Positions 17,407-26,337 of a stretch of DNA of 64,000 bases are shown here, piece after piece; within the stretch, counting starts at the first letter, position 1, and every line of letters starts with the position of its first letter. The position numbers were made by a program, and so were the translations under genes. The stretch comes from Dawidia cretensis (GTDB lineage: Bacteria; Bacteroidota; Bacteroidia; Cytophagales; Cyclobacteriaceae), in the NCBI RefSeq assembly GCF_018598175.1, contig NZ_JAHESE010000011.1, positions 62,001 to 126,000 on the forward strand, in the 5' to 3' direction. Below the pieces are notes generated by a model. The model was not told the origin of the DNA. It worked only from the letters and a program-made list of their open reading frames with translations, and made no database searches.

Positions 17407-17781
17407 TTATTCGATGCTGATTTCTTTGGCGAGGCCCATGGCGTTGAAACGGATGACCAGGGCGAGGGGGTCGGCCGTGGCGTGCGGGCAGTCCGTTGAG
17501 GGCTGGAGGTCGTAGTAGTAGAATTTCTGGTTGCGTTTATAGAGCTCGTTGCGATCGGGGGCACCGAAGACGGATACGATCTGCATTTCGCTCAGGCCGA
17601 GGAAGCTTTTTTTCTGCTCATGGAGGGCGGCAACGCCGGCTGCTCGTATGCCCTGGCAGGCATGGCGGTCGGCCTTCCAGGCGGCGGCATCCAGGCCTTC
17701 GAGGGAAGGTGTCGGGCGGCTACAGGCGACGGCAGCAACGAGAACAATGACGGGCAGGCAGCGAAAAAGGATACGGTTCAT
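17407..17781 (-). CDS. Small lipoprotein, BamE/OmlA-like
   Basis: 124 residues. The N-terminus is a lipoprotein signal peptide with lipobox (VLVAAVACSRP, Cys at about residue 20). The segment KKSFLGLSEMQIVSVFGAPD resembles the 'transition to beta' core of small BamE/OmlA-type lipoproteins (GLSExQVxxxFGxPD), followed by a KRNQKFYYYDL strand. It should be anchored in the membrane facing the periplasm. Function unknown; a BAM accessory role is only a fold-level suggestion. It is separated by about 150 bases from the neighbouring minus-strand gene downstream. Confidence 0.6.
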   Translation of the reverse strand: MNRILFRCLPVIVLVAAVACSRPTPSLEGLDAAAWKADRHACQGIRAAGVAALHEQKKSFLGLSEMQIVSVFGAPDRNELYKRNQKFYYYDLQPSTDCPHATADPLALVIRFNAMGLAKEISIE

Positions 17782-17821
17782 GGGGCAAAGGTAATGCGGG
17801 TAGCCCTACCCTTGGTTGGTA

Positions 17822-17858
17822 TAAAAATAAAAAAAGCGATAGTCCATAACCATCGCTT
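17822..17858 (-). terminator. Rho-independent terminator of the histone-like gene
   Basis: Arms 17834-17840 and 17852-17858 (AAGCGAT / ATCGCTT) pair around an 11-base loop. On the minus strand the stem is followed by a run of T, so it terminates transcription arriving from the gene at 17884-18411. Confidence 0.75.
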
Positions 17859-17883
17859 CTCTGTACTGTCGGAGGAACAGCAA

Positions 17884-18411
17884 TTAACTGTTGAAGAGAC
17901 TTTTCTGCTCGTCGCTTTTGTTCTCTGCAGCTTCCTTGGCGTCGGCAACTTTTTCCTGGATTGCCTCTACGGTGTTGGTTGCCGTTTCGACAATCGCGTC
18001 TTTTACTTCGACAGCCTTGGCTGCTGCCGCGCTGCCAATGGCTGCAGCGGTCTCCGTCACATTCTTCGTGATGTCCTTAGCCTTTGTTGCTACCTTGCTC
18101 AGGAAGGTCGGCTTCTTTTTGGCGGCCTTCTTCGGGGCTGCCTTTTTCGGAGCGGCTTTCTTGGCGGAAGTGGTTACTTTCTTCGCTGCCTTTTTTGCCG
18201 TTGCCGTTGTTTTCTTTGCCGTCTTCTTTACTGGCTTCCCTCCCTTTTTAGCGGCTTTCTTCGCCGGAGCGGCAGCTTTCTTAGCGGTTTTTTTAGCTGA
18301 CTTAACGGCCTTCTTGGCAGCTTTCTTCGCTACCTTCGCCGCTTTCTTGACAGCTTTCTTCGCTGTTTTCTTTGCAGCTTTCTTAGGAGTTTTCTTTGCT
18401 TTTTTTGCCAT
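17884..18411 (-). CDS. Histone H1-like Lys/Ala-rich protein with amphipathic C-terminal region
   Basis: 175 residues in two halves. Residues 1-100 are almost only Lys, Ala, Thr and Pro in KKAxKK and APKK steps, like eukaryotic H1 tails and the Hc1/AlgP type proteins of bacteria; this part should bind DNA or RNA non-specifically. Residues 100-175 switch to an amphipathic, acidic, Ala-rich helix pattern (AIGSAAAAKAVEVKDAIVET) reminiscent of LEA/phasin-like segments. No cysteines or aromatic core are present. The opposite strand is also open, as is usual for such repetitive codon runs, and is not taken as a gene. A terminator follows. Confidence 0.75.
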   Translation of the reverse strand: MAKKAKKTPKKAAKKTAKKAVKKAAKVAKKAAKKAVKSAKKTAKKAAAPAKKAAKKGGKPVKKTAKKTTATAKKAAKKVTTSAKKAAPKKAAPKKAAKKKPTFLSKVATKAKDITKNVTETAAAIGSAAAAKAVEVKDAIVETATNTVEAIQEKVADAKEAAENKSDEQKSLFNS

Positions 18412-18622
18412 AGCGGTGAATGTAATTTTTTAGGTACCGAAAAGGTACTTAATTATCTCGGCACTTGAGGAAAAAATCGGGGGATTTCTTTAAACATTTT
18501 TACTATGTATGCTTCTCATCGATGTATTACTCCCGATGAAAGTATAGGTGTACTCACTCCCGGGTATGTCATTCAACGGACGAACCATACCTTCAGGCAC
18601 TCTTTTTATAACATTGGTCAGT

Positions 18623-18898
18623 ATGGTTTCTGAAACATGGATACAGATTATCGGGCTTGCCGCGGGCGTATGTACGGCGGTATCCCTTTTGCCCCAGTTG
18701 ATCAAGATCATACGGGAGAAGCGGGCTGAACAGCTGTCGCTCTTTTACCTGTTCACCTTGTTGCTGGGCCTTGGATTGTGGACCGCTTATGGTGTTTTGC
18801 GTAGTGATCTTCCCATTATCCTGACCAACATTGCCTCGGCGGCGCTCAACATATCCGTCATTATTTTAAGCGTAAAGTATCGTAAACCGCAATCCTGA
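18623..18898 (+). CDS. SemiSWEET family sugar transporter
   Basis: 91 residues from ATG 18623 (MVSETWIQIIGLAAGVCTAV), the size of bacterial SemiSWEETs; a GTG at 18548 would give an unneeded extension. Three membrane helices are visible. The first carries the PQ-loop motif SLLPQLIKII, and the Asn in LTNIASAALN of the third helix fits the substrate-contacting position. The protein works as a dimer and moves sugars such as sucrose or glucose down their gradient. It lies 52 bases before the MscS-type gene in the same direction. Confidence 0.85.
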   Translation: MVSETWIQIIGLAAGVCTAVSLLPQLIKIIREKRAEQLSLFYLFTLLLGLGLWTAYGVLRSDLPIILTNIASAALNISVIILSVKYRKPQS

Positions 18899-18950
18899 AT
18901 GCGGGGCGGCATCATATTTTTCAGGGTCTCTGTCAAAATACAACCCTCTC

Positions 18951-19823
18951 ATGAAAGAAAAAGAGATCAACCTTGAACACGGCTTCTCGCTGATTCAGGA
19001 AAAGCTTACCCGCTGGTGGGTATATTTCGTGCAAATGCTTCCCAACTTTGTGTTGGCTATCCTGGCGTTGGTGGCATTTGTTTTCATCGCCCGTTTCATA
19101 CGAAAATTTGCTCACCGCCTCGTGCTGCGGATGTCCAAGAGCGAGTCGGTGGCAAGCCTGGTGGCCGGTATCGTGTACTCGTTGGTCATCATTTTCGGCA
19201 TTATGACGGCGCTCGACGTGATGCAGCTGGAGAAAACGGTGTCCTCGCTGCTGGCGGGTGTCGGCATCATCGGCCTTGCCCTGGGGTTTGCCTTTCAGGA
19301 TCTCACTGCGAATTTTATTTCCGGAGCGTTCATCGCTTTCAAAAAACCTTTTGAGATTGGCCATACCGTGGAGACCAACGGCTTCATCGGCACGGTTCAG
19401 GAGATACGGCTACGATCGACAACGCTACGTACGTTTGCCGGTTTGCATGTGATCATTCCGAATAAAGAGATCTTTCAAAAACCGATCATCAACTACTCGC
19501 TTACACAGGAGCGCCGCGTGGAGCTGGAGTTTTCCGTTGTCAATACATTCGACATCGCCGTGATCGAGCAGCAGCTCCGTGAGACGCTGGCGCATCCGGG
19601 CGAAGGAGAATCAATTCGTAACGTGGAGGTATATTTTTCAGCGATCGACGACCCGAAGATCAAGCTATACGTGGCTTTCTGGACGGACAATAAAGAGCCC
19701 CAGGAATATATGAAGGCGCGTCACCAGGCGATCCTGGCAATCTATCGCCTGTTTGCCAAATACAAAATATACGACGTGAAGACCCCCGGCCAGCCCAGCC
19801 CGACGCCACCCAAGGCAGGTTAG
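18951..19823 (+). CDS. MscS-type mechanosensitive ion channel
   Basis: 290 residues, the length of the small-conductance MscS. Three membrane segments are visible (about residues 22-45, 65-88 and 90-112); the third is the pore helix with the Gly/Ala pattern LLAGVGIIGLALGFAFQDL. The beta domain follows with KPFEIGHTVETNGFIGTVQEI and the LRTFAGLHVIIPNKE motif typical of the family. It should open under membrane tension and release solutes during hypo-osmotic shock. Its stop overlaps the convergent ABC exporter stop by 4 bases. Confidence 0.93.
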   Translation: MKEKEINLEHGFSLIQEKLTRWWVYFVQMLPNFVLAILALVAFVFIARFIRKFAHRLVLRMSKSESVASLVAGIVYSLVIIFGIMTALDVMQLEKTVSSLLAGVGIIGLALGFAFQDLTANFISGAFIAFKKPFEIGHTVETNGFIGTVQEIRLRSTTLRTFAGLHVIIPNKEIFQKPIINYSLTQERRVELEFSVVNTFDIAVIEQQLRETLAHPGEGESIRNVEVYFSAIDDPKIKLYVAFWTDNKEPQEYMKARHQAILAIYRLFAKYKIYDVKTPGQPSPTPPKAG

Positions 19824-21574
19824 ATCCGCGCCTGGTAGGTGTACAGTTCGAAGTAACGTCCGCTCTTTTCGATCAGCGCGTCGTGACGTCCGCGCTCCAC
19901 GATCTGTCCGTGCTCGACGACCAGGATCTGGTCGGCCTGGCGAATGGTGCTGAGGCGGTGAGCAATGACAAATGTCGTGCGCCCTTTCATGAGGCTTTTC
20001 AGACTTTCCTGTATGAGTGACTCGCTTTCCGTGTCGAGGTTAGACGTGGCCTCGTCGAGGATGAGAATGCGCGGGTTGGCTAAGATGGCCCGGGCAATGG
20101 CTACACGCTGACGCTGTCCACCGGAGAGCTTTACGCCACGCTCGCCAATAACGGTGTCGAGTCCGGCTTCAAACCGGTCTGTAAATTCGAGCACGTGTGC
20201 TGCTTTGGCGGCGGGCAAGAGCGCTTCGTCCGTCGCCTGGGGACGGGGAAAGCGGATGTTCTCGCGAATGGTGCCTTCGAAAAGAAAATCATCTTGTAAC
20301 ACCACGCCCAGGTTGCCGCGGTAGCTGTTGAGGGAGACGGTAGCCAGGTCGATGCCGTCGATGGTCACCTCGCCCTGTGCGGGGTTCAGGAACGATGCCG
20401 CCAGGCCGGCAATGGTGGTCTTGCCGGAGCCGGAGGTGCCGACAAGCGCTGTCACGGAACCCGCCGGAGCATTAAAACTGATGTCTTTCAATACCGTTTT
20501 ACCTTCTTCGTAGGCAAAGGATACGTTGTGAAAAGAGATGTCGCCTGTGATGTTTTCGATTTGAACAGTACGGATCGTGCCGTCGTCTTCGGGGTCCATA
20601 TTCATGATCTCCTCGGTGCGGTCCAGTCCGGCAAAGGCCTCTGTCAACTGACTGCCGATGTTGCTCATCTGTACGATGGGGGCGATCATGAAGCCCAGGT
20701 ATAATGTGAAAGAAAGAAAGTCGCCGGGAGTCATGGAGCCTTCAATGATGCGGTATCCGCTGAGGCCCATGATGCCAATGCTGGCCAGCCCCAGGAGAAA
20801 CGTTGCCGAGCTGGTGACGAGGCTGGTAGAGGTAAGGGTCTTGCGTACGTTTTCGAAAAGTGATTCTACGCCTTTTTCGAAGGTCTTGATTTCCTGTGCC
20901 TCGGCATTAAAGCCTTTGATCACCCGCACGCCGTTCAATGTTTCGGTCAGGCGGCCTGTTACGTCTGCATTCAGCTTGCCGCGCTCGCGGAATATGGGGC
21001 GTATTAAGGAAAAGGCTTTGAGTGAAATAAAGCCGAAGATCGCGACCGGAACCAGCACGTAAAACGTCATTTCTGCGCTGATCTTTATCAAGAGCACCAG
21101 GGAGATCACGGCGGTCAGAATGCCCCCGACCATTTGTACCAGGCCGGTGCCCACCAGGTTGCGGACGCCCTCGACGTCGGTCATGATTCGCGATACCAGT
21201 ACACCCGATTTCGTGTTGTCAAAGAAACTGATGGGCAGTCGCAGGATTTGTTTTTGCACGTTGGCGCGCAGCACCGAAATGAGTCGTTGTGCCTCGACGC
21301 TGAGCAGGTTGGTCAGCACAAAGGACGTTACCGACTGCACAGTGATAGAGGCTGTTACAATGATGAGCAACCACTTCAACATCTCCAGGTCATGCTTGGC
21401 GATGACGTCGTCCATGAGGTATTTCGTCGCGCCGGGCAGGACAAGTCCCGCCATGCGGCTGATGATGATCAACACCAGACCAACAGCCAGTGCCTTGCGG
21501 CGTGGCCAGACGATAGTTTTGAAAACATGGGCAATGGATACTTTGTTTTTGGCTTTCGGCTTTGTGGTGGACAT
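19820..21574 (-). CDS. ABC exporter, fused permease-ATPase (MsbA-like)
   Basis: 584 residues, a half-transporter that dimerises. Six membrane segments occupy about residues 20-310, and the nucleotide-binding domain follows with Walker A GTSGSGKTT, signature LSGGQRQRVAIARA, Walker B ILILDEATSNLD and the H-loop IAHRLST. Such half exporters move lipids, lipid A precursors or drugs across the inner membrane. Substrate not deducible. Monocistronic on the minus strand, sharing the region 21575-21733 with the divergent GAF gene. Confidence 0.92.
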   Translation of the reverse strand: MSTTKPKAKNKVSIAHVFKTIVWPRRKALAVGLVLIIISRMAGLVLPGATKYLMDDVIAKHDLEMLKWLLIIVTASITVQSVTSFVLTNLLSVEAQRLISVLRANVQKQILRLPISFFDNTKSGVLVSRIMTDVEGVRNLVGTGLVQMVGGILTAVISLVLLIKISAEMTFYVLVPVAIFGFISLKAFSLIRPIFRERGKLNADVTGRLTETLNGVRVIKGFNAEAQEIKTFEKGVESLFENVRKTLTSTSLVTSSATFLLGLASIGIMGLSGYRIIEGSMTPGDFLSFTLYLGFMIAPIVQMSNIGSQLTEAFAGLDRTEEIMNMDPEDDGTIRTVQIENITGDISFHNVSFAYEEGKTVLKDISFNAPAGSVTALVGTSGSGKTTIAGLAASFLNPAQGEVTIDGIDLATVSLNSYRGNLGVVLQDDFLFEGTIRENIRFPRPQATDEALLPAAKAAHVLEFTDRFEAGLDTVIGERGVKLSGGQRQRVAIARAILANPRILILDEATSNLDTESESLIQESLKSLMKGRTTFVIAHRLSTIRQADQILVVEHGQIVERGRHDALIEKSGRYFELYTYQARI

Positions 21575-21733
21575 GCAGTGCAGGGTTTACTTCAGATGAC
21601 GCAATGCTAACATAGACGCTAGCCCGGATAGTTTAGTCTGGTCATCGATTTTTTTTGGTGTTTTTTGTCTGCATCTCGTTTGTGCTACAACCTGCAGGCT
21701 CAGGCAAACGTTGAGTATTGCTATCTTTACCAT

Positions 21734-24043
21734 ATGATGCTCGATTTTCCCGCGGACGGTACCCCCTTTAAGTTGCAATTGTCTTTTCATAGCGTTATTG
21801 AAGGGCTCGAGAAGACCGCGCAGGACACTCAACATCCGGAGGCAGCTGCGGCGGCTGGAGACCTGCTGCGCCGGGTGAACGCGGAGGCGCCGGAGCTGCG
21901 TGAGGGGATCACGCAAGAGGAGCAGTTGAAGCGGCACGAGGGCCTGATCCGCGAATTGTTGCACGACCTCTTTCCCGAGGCGCTCACTCAAAACGAGATC
22001 AAAGCGGTCGGACTGCCTTATTCCAACGTGTTCTTCAATCTTACCGAACGCTTTGGCAAGATCCTGCATGCTGCGGGTCCATCCTTTTCGACTTACATTC
22101 GCGACTTCGACGAGCACCAGTTCTATGTCATGAGCTGCTGCATCATACTAAATCAATATTATGGCACACAGCTGGACTTTGGTCCGCCACTGTTCTACGA
22201 CATTCCTGCGGCGGACGGCGTCATGCGTCATTACCGCATCCTGGCGAATGCCGACTTCCTGGACATCGTGCCTACGGAAAACTCGTTGCCGATTACCCCC
22301 GAGGATATTGACTTGCTGCTGAACAACTACCACGACCTGGCGTTGTGGAAAGCAAAGTTTCCGCCGCAAACCTGGTTGTTACGGGGCTTTTCGCTTCTCA
22401 ACCTGTTCGATGCCACTGTCGAGAGCGCGGTGTCGACCTTCAAGGAAAATCTGTTGGGGCTTTATCACGCAGGCTTCCAGGACAGCACGGCGACGATCTT
22501 CCGGTCCATCTACCGTATACCCGACCTGCAAATTGGTTTTACACTCTATACACCTGAAGATGGGTTGTTGTCGCCGTGTGCTTTTGGCAAGCAGATGAAA
22601 AGCTTTCTGTTGCCGGAAGGCCAGGACGAGGATGCGCGCGCGGTGTTGGGGGAAGCAGTGTACCAGGCATTGGCCAACGAGAATGTATACGTGGCAGCGT
22701 CGGACACGACGGTGTTTCAGGGCACCCAAACGGAGGGGCTCATTGCCGACCGACTGTTATACCGAAATATGAACAGCTTTATTCTGGCACCCGTTGCCAA
22801 GAACGGTCAGTTGCTGGGTATACTGGAATTGGTATGTCCCAAGCCTCGCCGGCTGAACAGCATCAATGCCAACAAGCTCGATATTATTTTGCCGTACTTA
22901 ACGGATACGGTCGAACGGTTGGTGGCCCAATTTCAGAATCAGGTACAAGCCGTGATCCAGGAGAAGTATACGGCGATTCATGGCAGTGTGCATTGGAAAT
23001 TCCAGGAGGAGGCTGAGCGGTATATCGATGCGCAAATGATTGGGAAAGAATATAAACTGCAAGAAATCATCTTTCCCGAGGTACACCCGCTGTATGGGCA
23101 GCTGGACATTCGCGGCTCTTCGGAGGCGCGTAACAGTAGTATTCAACGTGACTTGCAGCAGCAGTTGCAGACGTTGGTGTTGCTGCTGGACGCTATCGGC
23201 AATCGTCCCGGCAAAGCGCCGGAGCTTACTTCCGAGGGTCAGACCGTGCGGACGCTGCTGGGCGATCTGGAGGGGACCTTGCTGGCCGATACGGAGCAAT
23301 ACATTCAGCATTACCTGGAAGAAAATATTCACCCGCGCCTGCGCGAGCTGTCCGCGCCCGAAGTCCTGCCGTTTATACAGCAATATTTTCGTGATACGGA
23401 CAAAGCACAAGGTAGCTTCCACGCCTGGCGCCGCCGGTATGAGAACACGGTAGCCATGATCAATGACACCGTGGCGGGCATATTGGATAGCCGGCAAAAG
23501 GAAGCGCAGGCCATTTTCCCACATTACTACGAACGCTTTAAGACCGATGGGGTTGAGCACAATCTGTATATCGGTCCCTGCATTGCGCCGAAACAGGTGT
23601 TTGATGTACGCAAGCTGCAAGCGCTTCGGTTGTGGCAACTGCAAGTGCTGTGCGAAATGGAGGCCGCGTATCACCAGGTAAAACCCCTGCTCCGTACGCC
23701 GCTGGAAGTGACAACACTGGTGCTGGCGCACCACAGCACGTTGTCGATACGTTTCCGCCTGGACGAAAAGCGCTTTGACGTAGACGGCAGCTATAACGCT
23801 CGCTTTGAGATCGTCAAGAAACGTATTGACAAGGCTCATCGCAAGGGTACAAATGAACGGATTACACAGCCTGGGTTTATGACCATTGTATGTTCCAACG
23901 ACGAAGAGGAACAGGAGTACCGCCACTTCATTGGGCAGTTACAAGCCCGGCGATTGCTGGATGTAAGCGTTGAGCACTTTGACGTGGAAGACCTACAGGG
24001 AATTTCAGGCCTTCGGGCGTTGCGGGTGGGCATCGTACACTAA
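21734..24043 (+). CDS. Large GAF-domain protein of unknown function
   Basis: 769 residues from ATG 21734 (second ATG at 21737). The middle part (about residues 280-400) has a GAF-like pattern ending in NSFILAPVAKNGQLLGILELV; the flanking regions are soluble and helical with no catalytic motif recognised. No kinase, cyclase or GGDEF motif is present, so it is not a standard output protein. Similar-sized 'GAF domain' proteins occur in Cytophagales without known role. A TATCTTTA sequence at 21722-21729 lies 4 bases upstream of the ATG and resembles the -7 promoter element, which would make the mRNA nearly leaderless. Confidence 0.65.
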   Translation: MMLDFPADGTPFKLQLSFHSVIEGLEKTAQDTQHPEAAAAAGDLLRRVNAEAPELREGITQEEQLKRHEGLIRELLHDLFPEALTQNEIKAVGLPYSNVFFNLTERFGKILHAAGPSFSTYIRDFDEHQFYVMSCCIILNQYYGTQLDFGPPLFYDIPAADGVMRHYRILANADFLDIVPTENSLPITPEDIDLLLNNYHDLALWKAKFPPQTWLLRGFSLLNLFDATVESAVSTFKENLLGLYHAGFQDSTATIFRSIYRIPDLQIGFTLYTPEDGLLSPCAFGKQMKSFLLPEGQDEDARAVLGEAVYQALANENVYVAASDTTVFQGTQTEGLIADRLLYRNMNSFILAPVAKNGQLLGILELVCPKPRRLNSINANKLDIILPYLTDTVERLVAQFQNQVQAVIQEKYTAIHGSVHWKFQEEAERYIDAQMIGKEYKLQEIIFPEVHPLYGQLDIRGSSEARNSSIQRDLQQQLQTLVLLLDAIGNRPGKAPELTSEGQTVRTLLGDLEGTLLADTEQYIQHYLEENIHPRLRELSAPEVLPFIQQYFRDTDKAQGSFHAWRRRYENTVAMINDTVAGILDSRQKEAQAIFPHYYERFKTDGVEHNLYIGPCIAPKQVFDVRKLQALRLWQLQVLCEMEAAYHQVKPLLRTPLEVTTLVLAHHSTLSIRFRLDEKRFDVDGSYNARFEIVKKRIDKAHRKGTNERITQPGFMTIVCSNDEEEQEYRHFIGQLQARRLLDVSVEHFDVEDLQGISGLRALRVGIVH

Positions 24044-24337
24044 ATCCTTTTGCCATTTATCGACGCGATCGGTTGAGAAACTAAAGTTTCCCCAAAAATC
24101 ACGAATATTCGCCACTGGACCGTATTTTTAAGGTGTAAGTGTATTCTGGACTGAATTGAGGGATGCAATCGGGGGCGCAAACGGAGGGGTAAATATTTCC
24201 GACGAAAATCTCATACCTGGCGGTCTGAAACTACTCTTTAAAGATAGGATTATGGAGGTTATAGACGGTGCAAAATGGCCTGTTTATCAATCTTTTAAGT
24301 ATCAAATGGGGCAATCGCCCAGTGAAAAGTTCAGAAA
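24044..24337. other. Intergenic region before the first fecR gene
   Basis: 294 bases. A TATTTTTA at 24123-24130 is a possible -7 element. A small palindrome, AAACT-aa-AGTTT, lies near 24080. A short frame in 24156-24371 runs into the fecR gene in another frame and is not convincing. No sigma factor gene is present here. Confidence 0.35.
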
Positions 24338-25384
24338 ATGGAAGATAAGACGGAAGAGAGAGACCTGGTAAGGCGGTACCTGGACAATCAAGTGACCCGT
24401 GAAGAGCGGGAACGGGTACTGAAGATGCTAGCCTCGGGGGAGATCGATGAAGCGATGGGGGAGGAGCTTTTTAACCAACAAATGCAATACCTTGACTCGC
24501 CTGATTTTCAAGAGGTAATTCTGAGCGAGAAAGAAAAACGTCGCGCACAAAAGGTCAAACGTGACATGCTGGAGACGATTCTGGATCCTACGTATAAACG
24601 TAGCTCCTCGTTGACGTCGTGGTGGATGGTGGCGTGTGCCGCCGCCGTGATCTTTGCGGCGATATGGTTTGTGGAGTGGCCTCGCACGCAAGGTGACGCA
24701 CCAGTGGCAGCGGAAGAGACCGCTGCGCCGGAGCAAGTATACCGCGGCCGTAAGTTTGTGCGCCTGGAAGATAATAGCACCATTATTTTGAACGAAGGCA
24801 GTGAGCTGCGCCACAGTGGTCGCTTTAGCGAAGGTGGCACCCGCGAGGTGTCGTTGGTGGGGGAAGCGTACTTTGATATTGCACACGATCCGAAAAAACC
24901 GTTTATCATTCACTCGAATGGCGTAGCCATTAAGGTGCTGGGTACAGCGTTCAATGTCAAAGCGTACCCTGACCAGAAAGAAGTAAAAGTTACCGTAACC
25001 CGCGGATTGGTAGAAGTGAGCGACGGCGACAAAAAAGTATACGGACAAGTGCGGCCGGATGAAGAGCTGGCAATCGATGTGGCATCCGGACAGTCTGAAG
25101 CCAAGGCCGTAAAAGCTGAAGAAGTAAAAGCATGGACCGATAAGTTTCTGATCTTTGACGATGCTACTATGGCGGAGGCTGCCGAGATCTTACACAAGCG
25201 CTTCCAGGTAGAGGTGGTGTTTGGCGACGAGGTACTGAAGAAGTGCCGTATACAAGCAACATTTCTGAACGATCAGATCACGTTAACGGAAGTACTGGAT
25301 GCCTTGACGTTGTCGCTCAGTGGTATCCACTACACACAACAGGAAGACGGTACCATTTTGTTGACGGGTACAGCCTGCTACTAG
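24338..25384 (+). CDS. FecR family anti-sigma/signal-transducing membrane protein
   Basis: 348 residues. Residues 1-75 are charged and helical and would face the cytoplasm as the sigma-binding part. One membrane segment follows (about 88-106, MVACAAAVIFAAIWFV). The periplasmic FecR domain is clear (VRLEDNSTIILNEGSEL... EVSLVGEAYFDIAHDPKKPF... VLGTAFNVKAYP). The C-terminal ~70 residues match the DUF4974/STN-like module (CRIQATFLNDQITLTEVLDA). In this phylum such proteins usually sit between an ECF sigma gene and a SusC/D pair; here neither is adjacent, so its partners must be encoded elsewhere. Confidence 0.9.
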   Translation: MEDKTEERDLVRRYLDNQVTREERERVLKMLASGEIDEAMGEELFNQQMQYLDSPDFQEVILSEKEKRRAQKVKRDMLETILDPTYKRSSSLTSWWMVACAAAVIFAAIWFVEWPRTQGDAPVAAEETAAPEQVYRGRKFVRLEDNSTIILNEGSELRHSGRFSEGGTREVSLVGEAYFDIAHDPKKPFIIHSNGVAIKVLGTAFNVKAYPDQKEVKVTVTRGLVEVSDGDKKVYGQVRPDEELAIDVASGQSEAKAVKAEEVKAWTDKFLIFDDATMAEAAEILHKRFQVEVVFGDEVLKKCRIQATFLNDQITLTEVLDALTLSLSGIHYTQQEDGTILLTGTACY

Positions 25385-25390
25385 AACCAA

Positions 25391-25516
25391 TGTGAGCGTG
25401 AGAGCGAAGAGGGTGAGGGCAAAGAGTCCGTCTTTTGCTGAACAGTTACAACCTCAACTATCCAATAAAGATTGGTATATCTTCAGTTAAGTGCGGACTC
25501 TTGTCTCTTTGCCGCT
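25391..25516. repeat. Imperfect inverted repeat 3' of fecR, related to the 11.03 kb hairpin
   Basis: Immediately after the fecR stop, 25391-25410 reads TGTGAGC then GTGAGAGCGAAGA, which matches one arm of the inverted repeat at 11030-11050 apart from a short gap. A second pairing lies inside: GAGTCCG (25424-25430) with CGGACTC (25494-25500), and GGCAAAGAG (25418-25426) with CTCTTTGCC (25505-25513), alternative stems that share bases. No T-run follows. Confidence 0.45.
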
Positions 25517-25633
25517 CATATTGTCTCCTGTAAAAATAGCGCTTAGAGTTTCCCGGATGTGCACAAAAATTTATGTTAGCGGGAGCATTTTGAAGTAATA
25601 CGGTTTACCTTGGTACGGTATAACGTATACGCC

Positions 25634-26179
25634 ATGCCTTCCTTTACGATTACTCCGCTGGCGCACCAGCCGCTGGTCGTGCCAGCGTTAGCAGAATTAC
25701 TGGTTGAAACCGTTGCCCATGGAGGGTCGGTGAGTTTTATGCATCCCCTTTCCCGGGAGGAAGCCGAGCTATTTTGGAATAAGTCGCTGGCTGCGGCCGA
25801 CCGGGGCGAACGGATTGTACTGGGCGCCTGGGACGGCGAGGCACTGGTGGGCACCGTTACGCTTCACCTGGATTGCCCACCGAATCAACCCCACCGGGGT
25901 GAAATTGCCAAGATGATGACGCGGGTGCGTTACCGTGGGCAAGGCATAGCGAAGATGCTGATGCAGGAGGTGGAACGTTTGGCGGTGCAGCACGGAAGGA
26001 CGTTGCTGACGCTGGATACGGCTGAGGACGAAGGGGCAGCAGGCTTGTATGAAAAGCTGGGATACCGTCGCACGGGTGTTATACCCGACTTTGCGTTGAA
26101 GCCTCATGGCGGTCTTACCGGGACGATTATTTTCTGGAAACGGATAGGGCGGTTGCGAAGGCTTGACTCGGAAGAATAG
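25634..26179 (+). CDS. GNAT family N-acetyltransferase
   Basis: 181 residues from ATG 25634 (MPSFTITPLAHQPLV). The GNAT fold is visible with a beta4 strand (RGEIAKMMTRVRYRGQGIAKML), in which VRYRGQGIA is the acetyl-CoA pyrophosphate-binding motif A, and the later LYEKLGYRRTGVIPDF motif B. It transfers an acetyl group to an amine; the substrate is unknown. It separates two fecR-type genes but shows no functional link with them. Confidence 0.85.
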   Translation: MPSFTITPLAHQPLVVPALAELLVETVAHGGSVSFMHPLSREEAELFWNKSLAAADRGERIVLGAWDGEALVGTVTLHLDCPPNQPHRGEIAKMMTRVRYRGQGIAKMLMQEVERLAVQHGRTLLTLDTAEDEGAAGLYEKLGYRRTGVIPDFALKPHGGLTGTIIFWKRIGRLRRLDSEE

Positions 26180-26337
26180 ATGGAGAAGTGGGGAGAACTT
26201 CCCCAAAATTTATTGTTGGAACTTTCTTATACCCGGTTTCATGTCCATGCTCTTTAAATTATACACGCGGGGACTCGTGTAGCGAGAACGCATGCACCTC
26301 CCGCTGGCCCGTGCTCAAGCCTCTAAAACCGATACGT

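Noticed and set aside
17891-18433. 180-residue plus-strand frame opposite the H1-like protein
   Set aside because: Phe/Ala-rich shadow of AAG/GCC runs; the minus-strand frame has a start, tail design and terminator.
22898-23926. 342-residue minus-strand frame in the GAF gene
   Set aside because: No recognisable domain and lies fully inside a well-supported plus-strand gene.
24156-24371. 71-residue plus-strand frame before fecR
   Set aside because: Overlaps the fecR start in another frame and shows no family signal.
26189-26205. Short TGGGGA/TCCCCA hairpin after the acetyltransferase gene
   Set aside because: Only six pairs and no T-run, too weak to call a terminator.
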